Shown here: piece by piece, positions 16,799 through 25,332 of the stretch
Layout of the letters: each line of letters opens with the position of its first letter
Numbering within the stretch: position 1 is the first letter of the stretch
Origin: Gammaproteobacteria bacterium
Lineage (GTDB): Bacteria > Pseudomonadota > Gammaproteobacteria > SpSt-1174
Direction: 5' to 3'
DNA: 45,337 nt
Assembly: GCA_037388465.1 (NCBI GenBank)
Contig: JARRKE010000010.1
Coordinates: 1 to 45,337 of the forward strand
Program-made: the position numbers and the translations under genes
Notes under the pieces: generated by a model
What the model saw: only the letters and a program-made list of their open reading frames with translations
Told to the model about the DNA's origin: nothing
The model's database searches: none

Positions 16799-16844
16799 TT
16801 GAGCCTCCATACGTCCCATACGACAACCCGGCTCAATGGCCGGG
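16799..16844 (-). promoter_or_regulatory. rpsB leader: hairpin and candidate pseudoknot before the start codon
   Basis: In the rpsB leader (minus strand) there is a perfect six-pair hairpin CCCGGC-CATTGA-GCCGGG (16844 down to 16827). Its loop and 3' arm contain TTGAGCC (16836-16830), which is perfectly complementary to GGCTCAA (16805-16799), about 20 bases before the ATG and next to the ribosome-binding site. The two pairings either exclude one another, or the loop UUGA pairs with downstream UCAA as a pseudoknot. A conserved leader structure bound by S2 is known to autoregulate rpsB-tsf in gammaproteobacteria; that this is its local version is inferred. Confidence 0.6.
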
Positions 16845-16939
16845 CACCCAGTCGCATGTGTCGACGTATGTGTGGTTTTTAACGGCCGGCAAAATCGGGT
16901 TTCGACGGCCTGTTTCGGGTTTGCGCGTAGCGCCGGCGC

Positions 16940-16968
16940 TTTATAACATAAACAGCTTATTCCAACAA
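16940..16968 (-). promoter_or_regulatory. Sigma-70 promoter for rpsB-tsf with GC-rich discriminator
   Basis: On the minus strand: TTGTTG (-35, 16968-16963), a 17-base spacer, and TATAAA (-10, 16945-16940). Immediately downstream is an all-GC run (GCGCCGGCGC, 16939-16930), the kind of discriminator found at stringently controlled ribosomal promoters. It would give a leader of roughly 150 bases containing the hairpin at 16799-16844. The same AT-rich patch may hold a weaker plus-strand promoter for map, for which I see no good hexamer pair. Confidence 0.7.
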
Positions 16969-17014
16969 TCAGGCGCGGTCTTTTGCCGCCCTCTCTACAC
17001 TGACCCTGTTCCCC

Positions 17015-17782
17015 ATGTCCGTATCCATTAAAAACCCCGAGGAAATCGAAAAAATGCGGGTGGCCGGCCGTCTGGCCGCCCAGGTGCTCGAGATGATCGG
17101 GCCACACGTCCAGCCCGGGGTGACCACCGGCGAGCTGGACAGTCTGTGCCACGACTTCATCGTCAACGAACAGCAGGCCATCCCCGCGCCGCTCAATTAC
17201 CGGGGCTTTCCCAGGTCCATCTGCACTTCCGTCAATCACCAGGTCTGCCACGGCATCCCGGGCGACAAGAAGCTCAAGAAGGGCGACATCCTGAATATCG
17301 ACGTCACGGTGATCAAGGACGGCTTTCACGGCGATACCAGCAAGATGTTCTTCGTCGGCAAGTCCACGCCGGCGGCCGAGCGTCTGGTCAAGGTCACCCG
17401 CGAGGCCATGATGGTCGGCATCGAGATGGTCAGGCCCGGCGTGCGTCTGGGCGACATAGGCCACGCCATCCAGCAGTACGCCGAAGCCCGTCACTGCTCC
17501 GTGGTGCGCGAGTACTGCGGTCACGGCATCGGGCGCGAATTCCACGAGGAGCCGCAGGTGCTGCACTACGGCAAGCCGGGCACCGGGCTCGAACTCCAGG
17601 CCGGCATGACCTTCACCATCGAGCCGATGCTCAACAACGGCAAACGCCATGTCCGCATGCTGCCCGACGGCTGGACGGTGGTGACCAAGGACCACAGCCT
17701 TTCCGCGCAATGGGAGCATACCGTGCTGGTCACCCCCGACGGCGTGGAGATTCTCACCCTGCGTGAGGAGGAAAAGGTCTGA
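17015..17782 (+). CDS. map: Type I methionine aminopeptidase
   Basis: Map removes the initiator Met from nascent proteins. This is a 255 aa protein of the pita-bread fold. The five metal ligands are all in place: Asp96 and Asp107 (ILNIDVTVIKDGFHGDTS), His170 (EYCGHGIG), Glu203 (TIEPML) and Glu234 (QWEHT). His79 (NHQVCHG) also matches the catalytic His. It is divergent from rpsB, a common arrangement, with the shared 236-base region holding the rpsB promoter and leader. glnD follows within about 40 bases and probably shares its transcript. Confidence 0.97.
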   Translation: MSVSIKNPEEIEKMRVAGRLAAQVLEMIGPHVQPGVTTGELDSLCHDFIVNEQQAIPAPLNYRGFPRSICTSVNHQVCHGIPGDKKLKKGDILNIDVTVIKDGFHGDTSKMFFVGKSTPAAERLVKVTREAMMVGIEMVRPGVRLGDIGHAIQQYAEARHCSVVREYCGHGIGREFHEEPQVLHYGKPGTGLELQAGMTFTIEPMLNNGKRHVRMLPDGWTVVTKDHSLSAQWEHTVLVTPDGVEILTLREEEKV

Positions 17783-17823
17783 GCACCCCGGTCGTATGGA
17801 CGAACCTGCCCGAGCCTGACTGG

Positions 17824-20496
17824 TTGCAGCGCGCCGCCCTGACGGCGCCCGATTTCGACGACCGCAGCCGGCTGCTGCCGCAGACCAAGGAATACCTGCG
17901 CCAGCTGTCCAAGGCGCTGCAGGCCGAATTCGAGCAGGACACGCCCATCACCGAACTGGTGCGCGGGCGCGCCCAGGCCGTGGATCAGCTGCTGGCCGGC
18001 TGCTGGCATGCCTTCGGCCTGGACGAGGATGCCTCGCTGGCCCTGCTCGCGGTGGGCGGCTACGGCCGGGGCGAACTGCACCCGGCGTCAGATATCGACA
18101 TCCTGATCCTCTATCCGGACGAATCGCATCCCGACGAAGACCGGCTGTCCGCCTTTTTGACCTTCCTCTGGGATATAGGTCTCGACGTGGGGCACAGCGT
18201 GCGCAGTCTCGCGGTCTGCATCCAGGAGGCCGAAGCCGACGTCACGGTGATCACCAACCTGATCGAAAAGCGCCTGATCACGGGATCGCAACAGACGTTT
18301 CAGGTGCTGGACGCCGCCCTGGCGCCGGAACGGGTATGGAACAGCCGGGATTTCTTCAGCGCCAAGCTCAAGGAGCAGCAGGACCGGCACGAAAAGTTTC
18401 TCGCCTCGGCGTACCGGGTGGAGCCGAACCTGAAGGAAAGCCCGGGCGGGCTGCGCGACATCCAGATGATCGGCTGGGTCTGCAAGCGCCATTTCGGCAC
18501 CGAATCCCTGCAGGAGCTGGTCGAACACGAGTTCCTCACGCAAAAGGAATACGACACGCTGGTCGAAGGCCAGAATTTCCTCTGGCAGGTCCGTTTCGCC
18601 CTGCATCAGATCTGCGGACGCAAAGAGGATCGCCTGCTGTTCGAGTTCCAGCGTCAGCTCGCCCACCATTTCGGTTACACGGAGGACGCCAACAACGCCT
18701 CGATCGAGGCCTTCATGCAGCGCTACTACCGCACCGTGATGGAACTGGAGCGGCTGAACGAGATGCTGCTGCAGCATTTCTACGAGGAGATTCTGCTCGG
18801 CGGCCGCAAGAACATTCCCGTCGTGGCGTTGAACCGGCGTTTCCAGTCCCGCGGCGGTTATCTGGAGGCGATCAATCCGCAGGTCTTCAGTCACTATCCG
18901 CCTTCCCTGCTCGAGCTCTTCCTGGTGCTGCAACAGCATCCGGAACTGGTCGGCATCCGGGCCAGCACGATTCGCCTGATCCGCGCCCATCTGCATCTCA
19001 TCGACCAGCGCTTCCGCAAGGACCTGATCTGCCGCAGCCTGTTCATGGAGATGTTCCGCCACGGCGAGGGCCTTACCGCCACGCTGCGCATGATGAACCG
19101 GCACGGCGTGCTGGCGGCCTATCTGGCGCCATTCAGCAATGTGGTGGGTCGCATGCAGTTCGATCTGTTCCACGTGTACACCGTGGACGAGCACATCCTG
19201 ATGGTGGTGCGCAATCTGCGCCGCTTCGCGATACCCGAATTCCGCCATGAGCTGCCGCAGTGCAGCAGCATTTTCGAAAACCTGCCCAAGCCCGAGCTCC
19301 TTTACCTGGCGGGCCTGTTCCACGATGTCGCCAAGGGTCGCGGCGGCGACCACTCGGAACTGGGTGCGGAGGATGCGCTGCAGTTCTGCCTCGACCACGG
19401 CCTCAGCCAATACGACGCTCACCTGGTCGCCTGGCTGGTGCGCGCCCATCTGATCATGTCGATGACGGCCCAGCGCCGCGACATCAGTGACCCGGTGGTG
19501 ATTCACGAGTTCGCCCAGCAGGTCGGCAGCACCACCCGCCTGGACTATCTCTATCTGCTGACGGTGGCCGACATTCGCGGCACCAACCCCGACCTGTGGA
19601 ACGACTGGAAAGGCCGGTTGCTGGCCGACCTGTATCAACGGACCCGGCGCGCCCTGCGCGAGGGGCTGGATCAGCCGCTGAACGCAAACGAACTCATCGC
19701 GGAGGTCCAGAACGAGGCATTGGCGTTATTGCGGGACAGGGAGATCGACGAAGAGACGGCGCGGCGTTGCTGGTCGGTGCTCGACGCGGATTATTTTCTG
19801 CGCCATTCGGCGGACGAGGTCGCCTGGCACGTGCAGGTCCGCCTGCAGGCCGATCCCGCCGAGCTGCCGGTGGTCGAGATCCGTCGCAAGACGGGTCGTG
19901 GCAGCACCGAAATCCTGATCTTCACCCGCGACGATCCGCGCCTGTTCGCGCTGGTGACGGCGGTGCTGGCGCAGGCCGGACTCGATATCCTGGATGCGCG
20001 CATCTTCACCACCGACGACGGCTACACCCTGGACACCTTCCTGGCGCTGGACGAGGACGGCGAGCCGATTACGGAAACGCATCACATCCGGCATATTCGC
20101 CAGGCACTGCTCGAGGCCCTGCATACGCCGACGGCGTTGCCGGTGGTCCAGCGCATGACGCCGCGGGTGCTCAAGCAGTTCTCGGTGCCCTGCCGGGTCA
20201 GCTTTTCCAATCCCGAATGGCTCCGGTATACCGTCATGGATCTCACCGCGGCCGACCGCCCGGGCCTGCTCGCCAAGGTCGGCAAGGTCATGGCGGAACT
20301 GGGGCTGCGGGTGCACAAGGCGCGTATCGCCACGGTCAGCGAAGTCGCCGACGACGTCTTTTTCATTACCGACGGACAGGGGCGGAAGGTGACGGGTGAC
20401 ACGCCGCAGGAAGAAATCCGCGCCCGCCTGGTCGAGGCGCTCGGCACGGCGGATGTGCCCGCGCAACCGCCGCCGGCAGGTCTGGAGACCAAATAA
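17824..20496 (+). CDS. glnD: Bifunctional [protein-PII] uridylyltransferase / uridylyl-removing enzyme
   Basis: GlnD senses glutamine and uridylylates or deuridylylates PII proteins (GlnB/GlnK), setting glutamine synthetase activity and NtrC signalling. Domains in order are: nucleotidyltransferase with GGYGRGELHPASDIDIL (residues 78-94, Asp90 and Asp92); the GlnD helical domain; an HD hydrolase domain with HDVAKGRGGDHSELGAED (from His500); and two C-terminal ACT domains (about 695-775 and 800-875) that bind glutamine. At 890 aa it is full length. The start is a TTG: the frame opens only at 17767 and has no ATG or GTG before the conserved region, so TTG 17824 (or a CTG at 17806) must be used. 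Confidence 0.95.
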   Translation: MQRAALTAPDFDDRSRLLPQTKEYLRQLSKALQAEFEQDTPITELVRGRAQAVDQLLAGCWHAFGLDEDASLALLAVGGYGRGELHPASDIDILILYPDESHPDEDRLSAFLTFLWDIGLDVGHSVRSLAVCIQEAEADVTVITNLIEKRLITGSQQTFQVLDAALAPERVWNSRDFFSAKLKEQQDRHEKFLASAYRVEPNLKESPGGLRDIQMIGWVCKRHFGTESLQELVEHEFLTQKEYDTLVEGQNFLWQVRFALHQICGRKEDRLLFEFQRQLAHHFGYTEDANNASIEAFMQRYYRTVMELERLNEMLLQHFYEEILLGGRKNIPVVALNRRFQSRGGYLEAINPQVFSHYPPSLLELFLVLQQHPELVGIRASTIRLIRAHLHLIDQRFRKDLICRSLFMEMFRHGEGLTATLRMMNRHGVLAAYLAPFSNVVGRMQFDLFHVYTVDEHILMVVRNLRRFAIPEFRHELPQCSSIFENLPKPELLYLAGLFHDVAKGRGGDHSELGAEDALQFCLDHGLSQYDAHLVAWLVRAHLIMSMTAQRRDISDPVVIHEFAQQVGSTTRLDYLYLLTVADIRGTNPDLWNDWKGRLLADLYQRTRRALREGLDQPLNANELIAEVQNEALALLRDREIDEETARRCWSVLDADYFLRHSADEVAWHVQVRLQADPAELPVVEIRRKTGRGSTEILIFTRDDPRLFALVTAVLAQAGLDILDARIFTTDDGYTLDTFLALDEDGEPITETHHIRHIRQALLEALHTPTALPVVQRMTPRVLKQFSVPCRVSFSNPEWLRYTVMDLTAADRPGLLAKVGKVMAELGLRVHKARIATVSEVADDVFFITDGQGRKVTGDTPQEEIRARLVEALGTADVPAQPPPAGLETK

Positions 20497-20522
20497 AAAA
20501 CCCGCCATCCGAAGACGGCGGG
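20491..20522 (-). terminator. UUCG-capped terminator for the minus-strand outer-membrane gene
   Basis: Read on the minus strand: CCCGCCGTC, loop TTCG, GATGGCGGG (nine pairs including one G-T), then six T and an AT-rich run. The stem is closed by C-G on a UUCG tetraloop, a very stable cap. The T run overlaps the glnD stop codon on the other strand; on the plus strand there is no T run after the stem, so it mainly ends transcription of the gene at 20548-21309. Confidence 0.85.
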
Positions 20523-20547
20523 CCTGGCGGCAAGCGGCGAGCCGGAA

Positions 20548-21309
20548 TCAGAACTTGGCGAACAGTCCCAGATAGCTGCCGCCGAATTTGATATCGCCGT
20601 TGGTGTCGATGCTGCTGCTGTCGATCTTCAACTGAACCTGGCGATACCCGCCTTCGATACCGATGTGATCACCGAATACGTAGGCGACGCGGGCGCGGAC
20701 GTCACTGAAGGACGACTTGCTGTAGCCGATGTAGCTGCCGGAGACACCCAGCGAAAGCGAGGTGGCCGGAATCTCGAAACCCAGGTTGCCGTACAGCATC
20801 GGAACCACGGCCGAGCCCTTGGCCTGCGTCGTCTGCGAGCTGTCGCTGAGCTTGAAATCCATGTCCAGGTATTTGAGGTCCAGACCCAGGTCGAGCTTCA
20901 CCCAGTTATTGAGCGGGCTGTAGTAGAGCACCAGGTCGGTCTGGTTGACCTTGGCGTCGGTAACCACGCGCGTCCCCGTCGTATAGGTATTACCGCCGTA
21001 GGTGATGCTGCGTGTGACCACGTTGTCGCCGGTGGTTTTCAGGGTGCTGTAACCGAGGCGGATATTGGGCAATACGGGAAGCGGGTGTTCCAGGTCGGCC
21101 CACAGGTAGGTCTGGGTCTTGGATTTCAGGCCCAGATCGTTCTGGAGGTCAATGTCCGTGCCGGTGGTGCCGCCATTGGTATAGCTGATGTTGCCCGTGG
21201 GTTTGATATCCCAGCCGCCGCCACCGATTGAAAAATCGATCAGCCCGGCGTGGGCGGCAGGTGCGGTCAGGAATGTGGTCAACAGACCAACGGCAGCGAG
21301 TCGCTTCAT
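20548..21309 (-). CDS. Outer membrane beta-barrel protein, TIGR04219-like
   Basis: A 253 aa exported protein with a Sec signal peptide (MKRLAAVGLLTTFLTAPAAHA, cleavage before GLIDF). Alternating amphipathic strands run through the whole mature part, with many aromatic residues at strand ends, and it finishes SYLGLFAKF with the terminal Phe typical of BamA substrates. The start of the mature protein, GLIDFSIGGGGWDIKPTG, and the pattern LWADLEHPLPVLPNIRLGY resemble the TIGR04219 outer-membrane family (inferred from memory); function is unknown. A ribosome-binding site (AAGGGG) precedes the ATG and a strong terminator follows. Nothing in the neighbourhood (glnD, mtnA) suggests a specific cargo. 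Confidence 0.75.
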   Translation of the reverse strand: MKRLAAVGLLTTFLTAPAAHAGLIDFSIGGGGWDIKPTGNISYTNGGTTGTDIDLQNDLGLKSKTQTYLWADLEHPLPVLPNIRLGYSTLKTTGDNVVTRSITYGGNTYTTGTRVVTDAKVNQTDLVLYYSPLNNWVKLDLGLDLKYLDMDFKLSDSSQTTQAKGSAVVPMLYGNLGFEIPATSLSLGVSGSYIGYSKSSFSDVRARVAYVFGDHIGIEGGYRQVQLKIDSSSIDTNGDIKFGGSYLGLFAKF

Positions 21310-21384
21310 GATTGCCCCTTATTATTTATGCTGCGGCCTCAACGGGCCGTATGGTTGTCAAAAATTGGTCACAGTCTAGCGGGG

Positions 21385-22449
21385 TTAGCCGGACGTAGCC
21401 AGCGGAACGTCCGTCTGCATCAGCTGCGCCATGCGCTCTGCCGTAGGCTGCTGCACGATTCCCTTTTCGGTAACGATCACATCCACCAGTTCAGCGGGCG
21501 TGACGTCGAAGGCGGGGTTCCAGGCATCGGCACCCTCCGCCGCGATGCGCTGGCCGTTCAGTGCCAGCACCTCGTCCTTGCTGCGCGTTTCGATCGGGAT
21601 GTCGCCGCCGTGCGCGGTGCGCATGTCCACGGTGGAGCTTGGCGCGACGACCATGAACTTCACGCCGTGATGGCGCGCCAGGATCGCCAGACCGTAGGTG
21701 CCGATCTTGTTGGCGACGTCGCCGTTGGCGGTGATGCGGTCCGCACCCACCACGACCCAGGATACCTTGCCGGTGCGCAGCAACGAGGCCGCCGCCCCTT
21801 CGCAGATCAGCTCCACCGGAATGCGGTCACGGACCAGTTCCCAGGCGGTCAGGCGCGCGCCCTGCAGCCAGGGGCGGGTTTCGTCCGCATAGACCTGGCT
21901 GATGCGGCCTGCGGCGTAGGCGCTGCGAATCACCCCCAGCGCCGTGCCGTAACCGCCGGTGGCCAGCGAGCCGGTATTGCAATGCGTCAGCACCGCGCCG
22001 TCCTCGATCAGCGCCGCGCCGGCCTCGCCCATGCGGTAATTGGCGGCGATGTCGGCTTCGTGGATCGCGCCGGCCTCCGCGAGGAGCTTGTCGTAGGGAT
22101 CGCCATCGATGCCGGCCAGCGCGCCCTGCAGGCGTTCCAGGGCCCAGAACAGGTTGACGGCGGTCGGGCGCGACGCGGCCAGACAGCGCATGTCCTCTTC
22201 CAGGGCCTCGCGCCAGTGGCCGGGGTCTTCGCGAAAGCGCTGGCGCGCCGCCATGACCACGCCGTAAGCGGCGGTGATGCCGATGGCCGGGGCACCGCGC
22301 ACGACCATGTCGCGGATGGCGTTGGCGGTATCGTCGGCGTCGTAGAGGTCCAGCCAGCGTTCCTCGAACGGCAGCAGACGCTGGTCGAGTAGGCGCAGGT
22401 GATCCTCTGTCCACGCCATTGCGCGAATCGTGTCATGTCGTGTATCCAT
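21385..22449 (-). CDS. mtnA: S-methyl-5-thioribose-1-phosphate isomerase
   Basis: MtnA converts methylthioribose-1-phosphate to methylthioribulose-1-phosphate in the methionine salvage pathway. It is related to eIF2B-type folds. Landmarks are [34 protein letters not shown] (catalytic Cys157) and [21 protein letters not shown] (catalytic Asp237). The frame is open up to 22494, but ATG 22449 gives the usual short N-terminus before the first conserved strand and leaves a 74-base divergent promoter region shared with mtaD. Pairing with mtaD suggests methylthioadenosine is deaminated first, then cleaved, as known in Pseudomonas aeruginosa. Confidence 0.93.
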   Translation of the reverse strand: MDTRHDTIRAMAWTEDHLRLLDQRLLPFEERWLDLYDADDTANAIRDMVVRGAPAIGITAAYGVVMAARQRFREDPGHWREALEEDMRCLAASRPTAVNLFWALERLQGALAGIDGDPYDKLLAEAGAIHEADIAANYRMGEAGAALIEDGAVLTHCNTGSLATGGYGTALGVIRSAYAAGRISQVYADETRPWLQGARLTAWELVRDRIPVELICEGAAASLLRTGKVSWVVVGADRITANGDVANKIGTYGLAILARHHGVKFMVVAPSSTVDMRTAHGGDIPIETRSKDEVLALNGQRIAAEGADAWNPAFDVTPAELVDVIVTEKGIVQQPTAERMAQLMQTDVPLATSG

Positions 22450-22523
22450 GGCGACATTCTCGGCGGCGGACCGTGCTTCATCAAGCTTGTGCATGTCACT
22501 GACTGTCGCTATCGTTGCTCGCC

Positions 22524-23852
22524 ATGCACAAGGTCGACACGCTTTTACATGCCCGCTGGGTCATTCCGGTCGAACCGGCAGGCACGGTCTTCGAACATCA
22601 CAGCGTCGCCATCCACGAAGGGCTCATCGTCGAGATTCTGGATACCGAGACGGCACGCGATCGTTATCAGGCCGATATCGAACACGACTTCGCCGACCAC
22701 GCGCTGATCCCCGGACTCATCAATACGCATACCCACGCCGCCATGAGCCTGATGCGCGGCCTGGCCGATGACCTGCCCCTGCACGACTGGCTGCAACGCC
22801 ACATCTGGCCCACCGAGGCGGCCTTCGTCAGCGAGTCCTTCGTGCGCGACGGCGTGACCCTGGCCATTGCCGAGATGCTGCGCGGCGGCACGACCTGCTT
22901 CAACGACATGTATTTCTTCCCCGAGGTGGCCGCGCGGGTGGCCACGCAGCTCGGCATGCGCGCCAGCATCGGGCTGATCGTGATCGACTTCCCCACGGTC
23001 TGGGCCAAGAACGCGGACGAATACATCGCCAAGGGGCTGGAGGTCTACGATCAGCACAAGGGCGAATCGCTGCTCAGCTTCGCGTTCGCGCCGCACGCCC
23101 CCTACACGGTTTCCGATGCGCCCCTGCAGCGCATCAACACCCTGGCCAACGAGGTCGGCGGCAGCATCCCCATTCACATGCACGTGCACGAAACGGCCAC
23201 CGAGGTGGAGGAATCCGAAGCCCAGAACGGCCAGCGCCCGCTGGAGCGCCTGAACCGGCTCGGCCTGCTCTCGCCGCTGCTGCTCGCCGTGCACATGACC
23301 CAGCTGACCGATGCGGAAATCGACGCCGTCGCCGCGGCCGGCGCGCACGTCCTGCACTGCCCCGAGTCGAACCTCAAGCTGGCCAGCGGGTTCTGTCCCG
23401 TCGCCAGGCTCATGGAGGCCGGCGTCAACGTCGCCCTCGGGACGGACGGCGCCGCCAGCAACAACGATCTCGACCTGTTCGGCGAAATGCGCACCGCCGC
23501 CCTGCTGGCCAAGGGCGTATCCGGAAACGCGGCCGCCCTGCCCGCCGATCAGGTGCTGCGCATGGCGACCCTGAACGGCGCCCGCGCCCTCGGCCTGGAC
23601 GATCGCATCGGTTCACTCGAACCCGGCAAGGCCGCCGACATCGTGGCGGTCGACCTCGGCGCCCTGGAGACACAGCCGCTGTACGATCCGGTCTCGCAGA
23701 TCGTGTACGCCGCCGGCCGCGACCAGGTGACCGACGTGTGGGTCGCCGGCCGCCACCTGCTCAAGTCGCGTGCCCTGACGCGCATCGACGAGAACGAGAT
23801 GCTGGGCGCCGTTCGCGACTGGCAGGCGCGCATTCAGGCCCGCGAGGCCTAG
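22524..23852 (+). CDS. mtaD: TRZ/ATZ family hydrolase, probable 5-methylthioadenosine / S-adenosylhomocysteine deaminase
   Basis: An amidohydrolase of 442 aa that deaminates methylthioadenosine (and often S-adenosylhomocysteine) to the inosine form. Metal ligands are visible: NTHTHAAM (His69, His71), [25 protein letters not shown] and [17 protein letters not shown] with its metal Asp. The N-terminal strand domain and the C-terminal [12 protein letters not shown] end are typical of the superfamily. ATG 22524 is used; a TTG nine bases upstream is in frame but unlikely. It lies divergent to mtnA and 73 bases before ubiG, a methyltransferase gene whose reaction produces S-adenosylhomocysteine. 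The same gene order occurs in Pseudomonas. Confidence 0.88.
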   Translation: MHKVDTLLHARWVIPVEPAGTVFEHHSVAIHEGLIVEILDTETARDRYQADIEHDFADHALIPGLINTHTHAAMSLMRGLADDLPLHDWLQRHIWPTEAAFVSESFVRDGVTLAIAEMLRGGTTCFNDMYFFPEVAARVATQLGMRASIGLIVIDFPTVWAKNADEYIAKGLEVYDQHKGESLLSFAFAPHAPYTVSDAPLQRINTLANEVGGSIPIHMHVHETATEVEESEAQNGQRPLERLNRLGLLSPLLLAVHMTQLTDAEIDAVAAAGAHVLHCPESNLKLASGFCPVARLMEAGVNVALGTDGAASNNDLDLFGEMRTAALLAKGVSGNAAALPADQVLRMATLNGARALGLDDRIGSLEPGKAADIVAVDLGALETQPLYDPVSQIVYAAGRDQVTDVWVAGRHLLKSRALTRIDENEMLGAVRDWQARIQAREA

Positions 23853-23925
23853 CCGAGCTGCATGCCCAAAGCCGGCGGCGGCTGGTACACTGGGCGGCAC
23901 AGGTTTCCGCAGCCGGATATCAGCC

Positions 23926-24636
23926 ATGAGTGCCGAACAAGCCAACGTCGACCATAACGAGATCAGCAAATTCGACGAGATCGCCCACCGCTGGTGGGAC
24001 ATGCAGGGCGAATTCAAACCCCTGCACGAGATCAACCCCCTGCGGCTGGATTACGTCGAAGCACGTGCCGGCAGTCTGGCCGGCAGGCACGTCGCGGACG
24101 TCGGCTGCGGCGGCGGCATCCTGGCCGAGGGCATGGCCGCGCGCGGCGCGAGGGTGACCGGCATCGACATGGCCGAGTCGCCGCTCAACGTCGCCCGCCT
24201 GCACGCGATGGAAAGCGGGCTGGAGATCGATTACCGCTGGATCACCGCCGAGGGGCTGGCCGCCGAAATGACGCACAGCTTCGACGTCGTCACCTGCATG
24301 GAGATGCTGGAGCACGTGCCCGACCCGGGTTCGGTGATCCGCGCCTGCGCCCAGCTGGTCAAGCCCGGCGGTCACGTCTTTCTTTCCACCATCAACCGCA
24401 ATCCCAAATCCTTCCTGTTCGCCATCGTGGGCGCCGAATACGTGCTCGGCATGCTGCCCCGCGGCACGCATGAATTCGCCCGGTTCATCCGTCCCTCGGA
24501 ACTCGGCGCCTGGGTGCGCGAGGCCGGCCTCGAGGTCCAGGACATCACGGGCATGAGCTACAACCCCCTGACCCGCGAATACCGCCTGGGCCGCGACGTG
24601 GACGTGAACTACCTGGTCCACACCCGTCCCGAATAG
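23926..24636 (+). CDS. ubiG: Ubiquinone biosynthesis O-methyltransferase
   Basis: UbiG performs both O-methylations of the ubiquinone ring, using S-adenosylmethionine. It begins with the family hallmark [34 protein letters not shown], then the SAM-binding motif [27 protein letters not shown] (residues 61-87), and the late signature [21 protein letters not shown]...[16 protein letters not shown]. Length 236 aa is normal. An aerobic or nitrate-based respiratory chain using ubiquinone is implied. The MupP-like phosphatase starts six bases after its stop. Confidence 0.97.
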   Translation: MSAEQANVDHNEISKFDEIAHRWWDMQGEFKPLHEINPLRLDYVEARAGSLAGRHVADVGCGGGILAEGMAARGARVTGIDMAESPLNVARLHAMESGLEIDYRWITAEGLAAEMTHSFDVVTCMEMLEHVPDPGSVIRACAQLVKPGGHVFLSTINRNPKSFLFAIVGAEYVLGMLPRGTHEFARFIRPSELGAWVREAGLEVQDITGMSYNPLTREYRLGRDVDVNYLVHTRPE

Positions 24637-24642
24637 GCGCCT

Positions 24643-25332
24643 ATGCCCGCCGAGATACGCACGGTCCTTTTCGACCTCGACGGCACGCTCGCCGACACCG
24701 CGCCCGATCTGGCCCAGGCCCTCAACACCCTGCTCGTGGAGCAGGGTCGCGAACCCCTGCCCTACGCGCACATCCGCAACCGCGTCTCGCACGGGGCCAC
24801 CGCCCTGATCGAACTGGGCTTTCCCGAGGTCGCCGGCGACGGCGTCGCGCACTTGCGGCAACGCCTCATCGACCTGTATGCCGAAAACCGGCATCTCGAG
24901 ACGCGCCTGTTCCCCGGCATGGAAGCGGTGCTCGGCTGGCTGGAAAAAAAGGGCCTGAGCTGGGGCGTGGTCACCAACAAGCCGACGGCACTGACCGAAC
25001 CCCTGCTGCACATGCTCGGCCTGGACGGGCGCGCCGCCAGCGTGGTCTGCGGCGACACCCTGGAAAACCGCAAGCCGCATCCCGACCCGTTGCTGCTGGC
25101 CTGCAACCAGGCGGGATCGGCGGCGGCTGAATGCGTCTACGTCGGCGATGCGCAGCGCGACGTGGAGGCGGCGCACGCCGCCGGCATGCCCGCACTGATC
25201 GCCCTGTACGGTTATATCTCGCCGGACGACGACGTCGAGTCCTGGCGTGCCGACTCGCATATCAACGAACCGCGCGAAATCGTGGACTGGCTGCTGTCCG
25301 GCACCGCGTCCCTGCGCAAGGTGGAGCTATGA
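24643..25332 (+). CDS. mupP: HAD-superfamily phosphatase, MupP-like (often annotated Gph)
   Basis: A 229 aa HAD subfamily IA phosphatase: motif I FDLDGTLADTAPDL (nucleophile Asp11, Asp13), motif II VVTNKP, motif III with KPHPDPLLLA, motif IV VGDAQRD. By gene order it sits between ubiG and (further on) a YciK-type SDR, exactly where Pseudomonas carries mupP, the N-acetylmuramic-acid-6-phosphate phosphatase of the MurA-bypass wall-recycling route. Several segments (WGVVTNKP, LYGYISPDDDVESWRAD) recall MupP. Phosphoglycolate phosphatase is the traditional label and remains possible, since sequence alone does not separate them. Its stop overlaps the rmuC start (ATGA). Confidence 0.7.
   Translation: MPAEIRTVLFDLDGTLADTAPDLAQALNTLLVEQGREPLPYAHIRNRVSHGATALIELGFPEVAGDGVAHLRQRLIDLYAENRHLETRLFPGMEAVLGWLEKKGLSWGVVTNKPTALTEPLLHMLGLDGRAASVVCGDTLENRKPHPDPLLLACNQAGSAAAECVYVGDAQRDVEAAHAAGMPALIALYGYISPDDDVESWRADSHINEPREIVDWLLSGTASLRKVEL

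Noticed and set aside
18088-19638. 516-codon minus-strand frame antisense to glnD
   Set aside because: A shadow of glnD: no motifs, no ribosome-binding site, composition typical of antisense frames.
21333-21361. TTGACA (minus strand, 21361-21356) as promoter for the outer-membrane gene
   Set aside because: No acceptable -10 lies 16-18 bases downstream; the sequence there is GC-rich.
22450-22523. Possible riboswitch (SAM/SAH) between mtnA and mtaD
   Set aside because: The gap is only 74 bases and shows no stem pattern of known SAM or SAH riboswitches.
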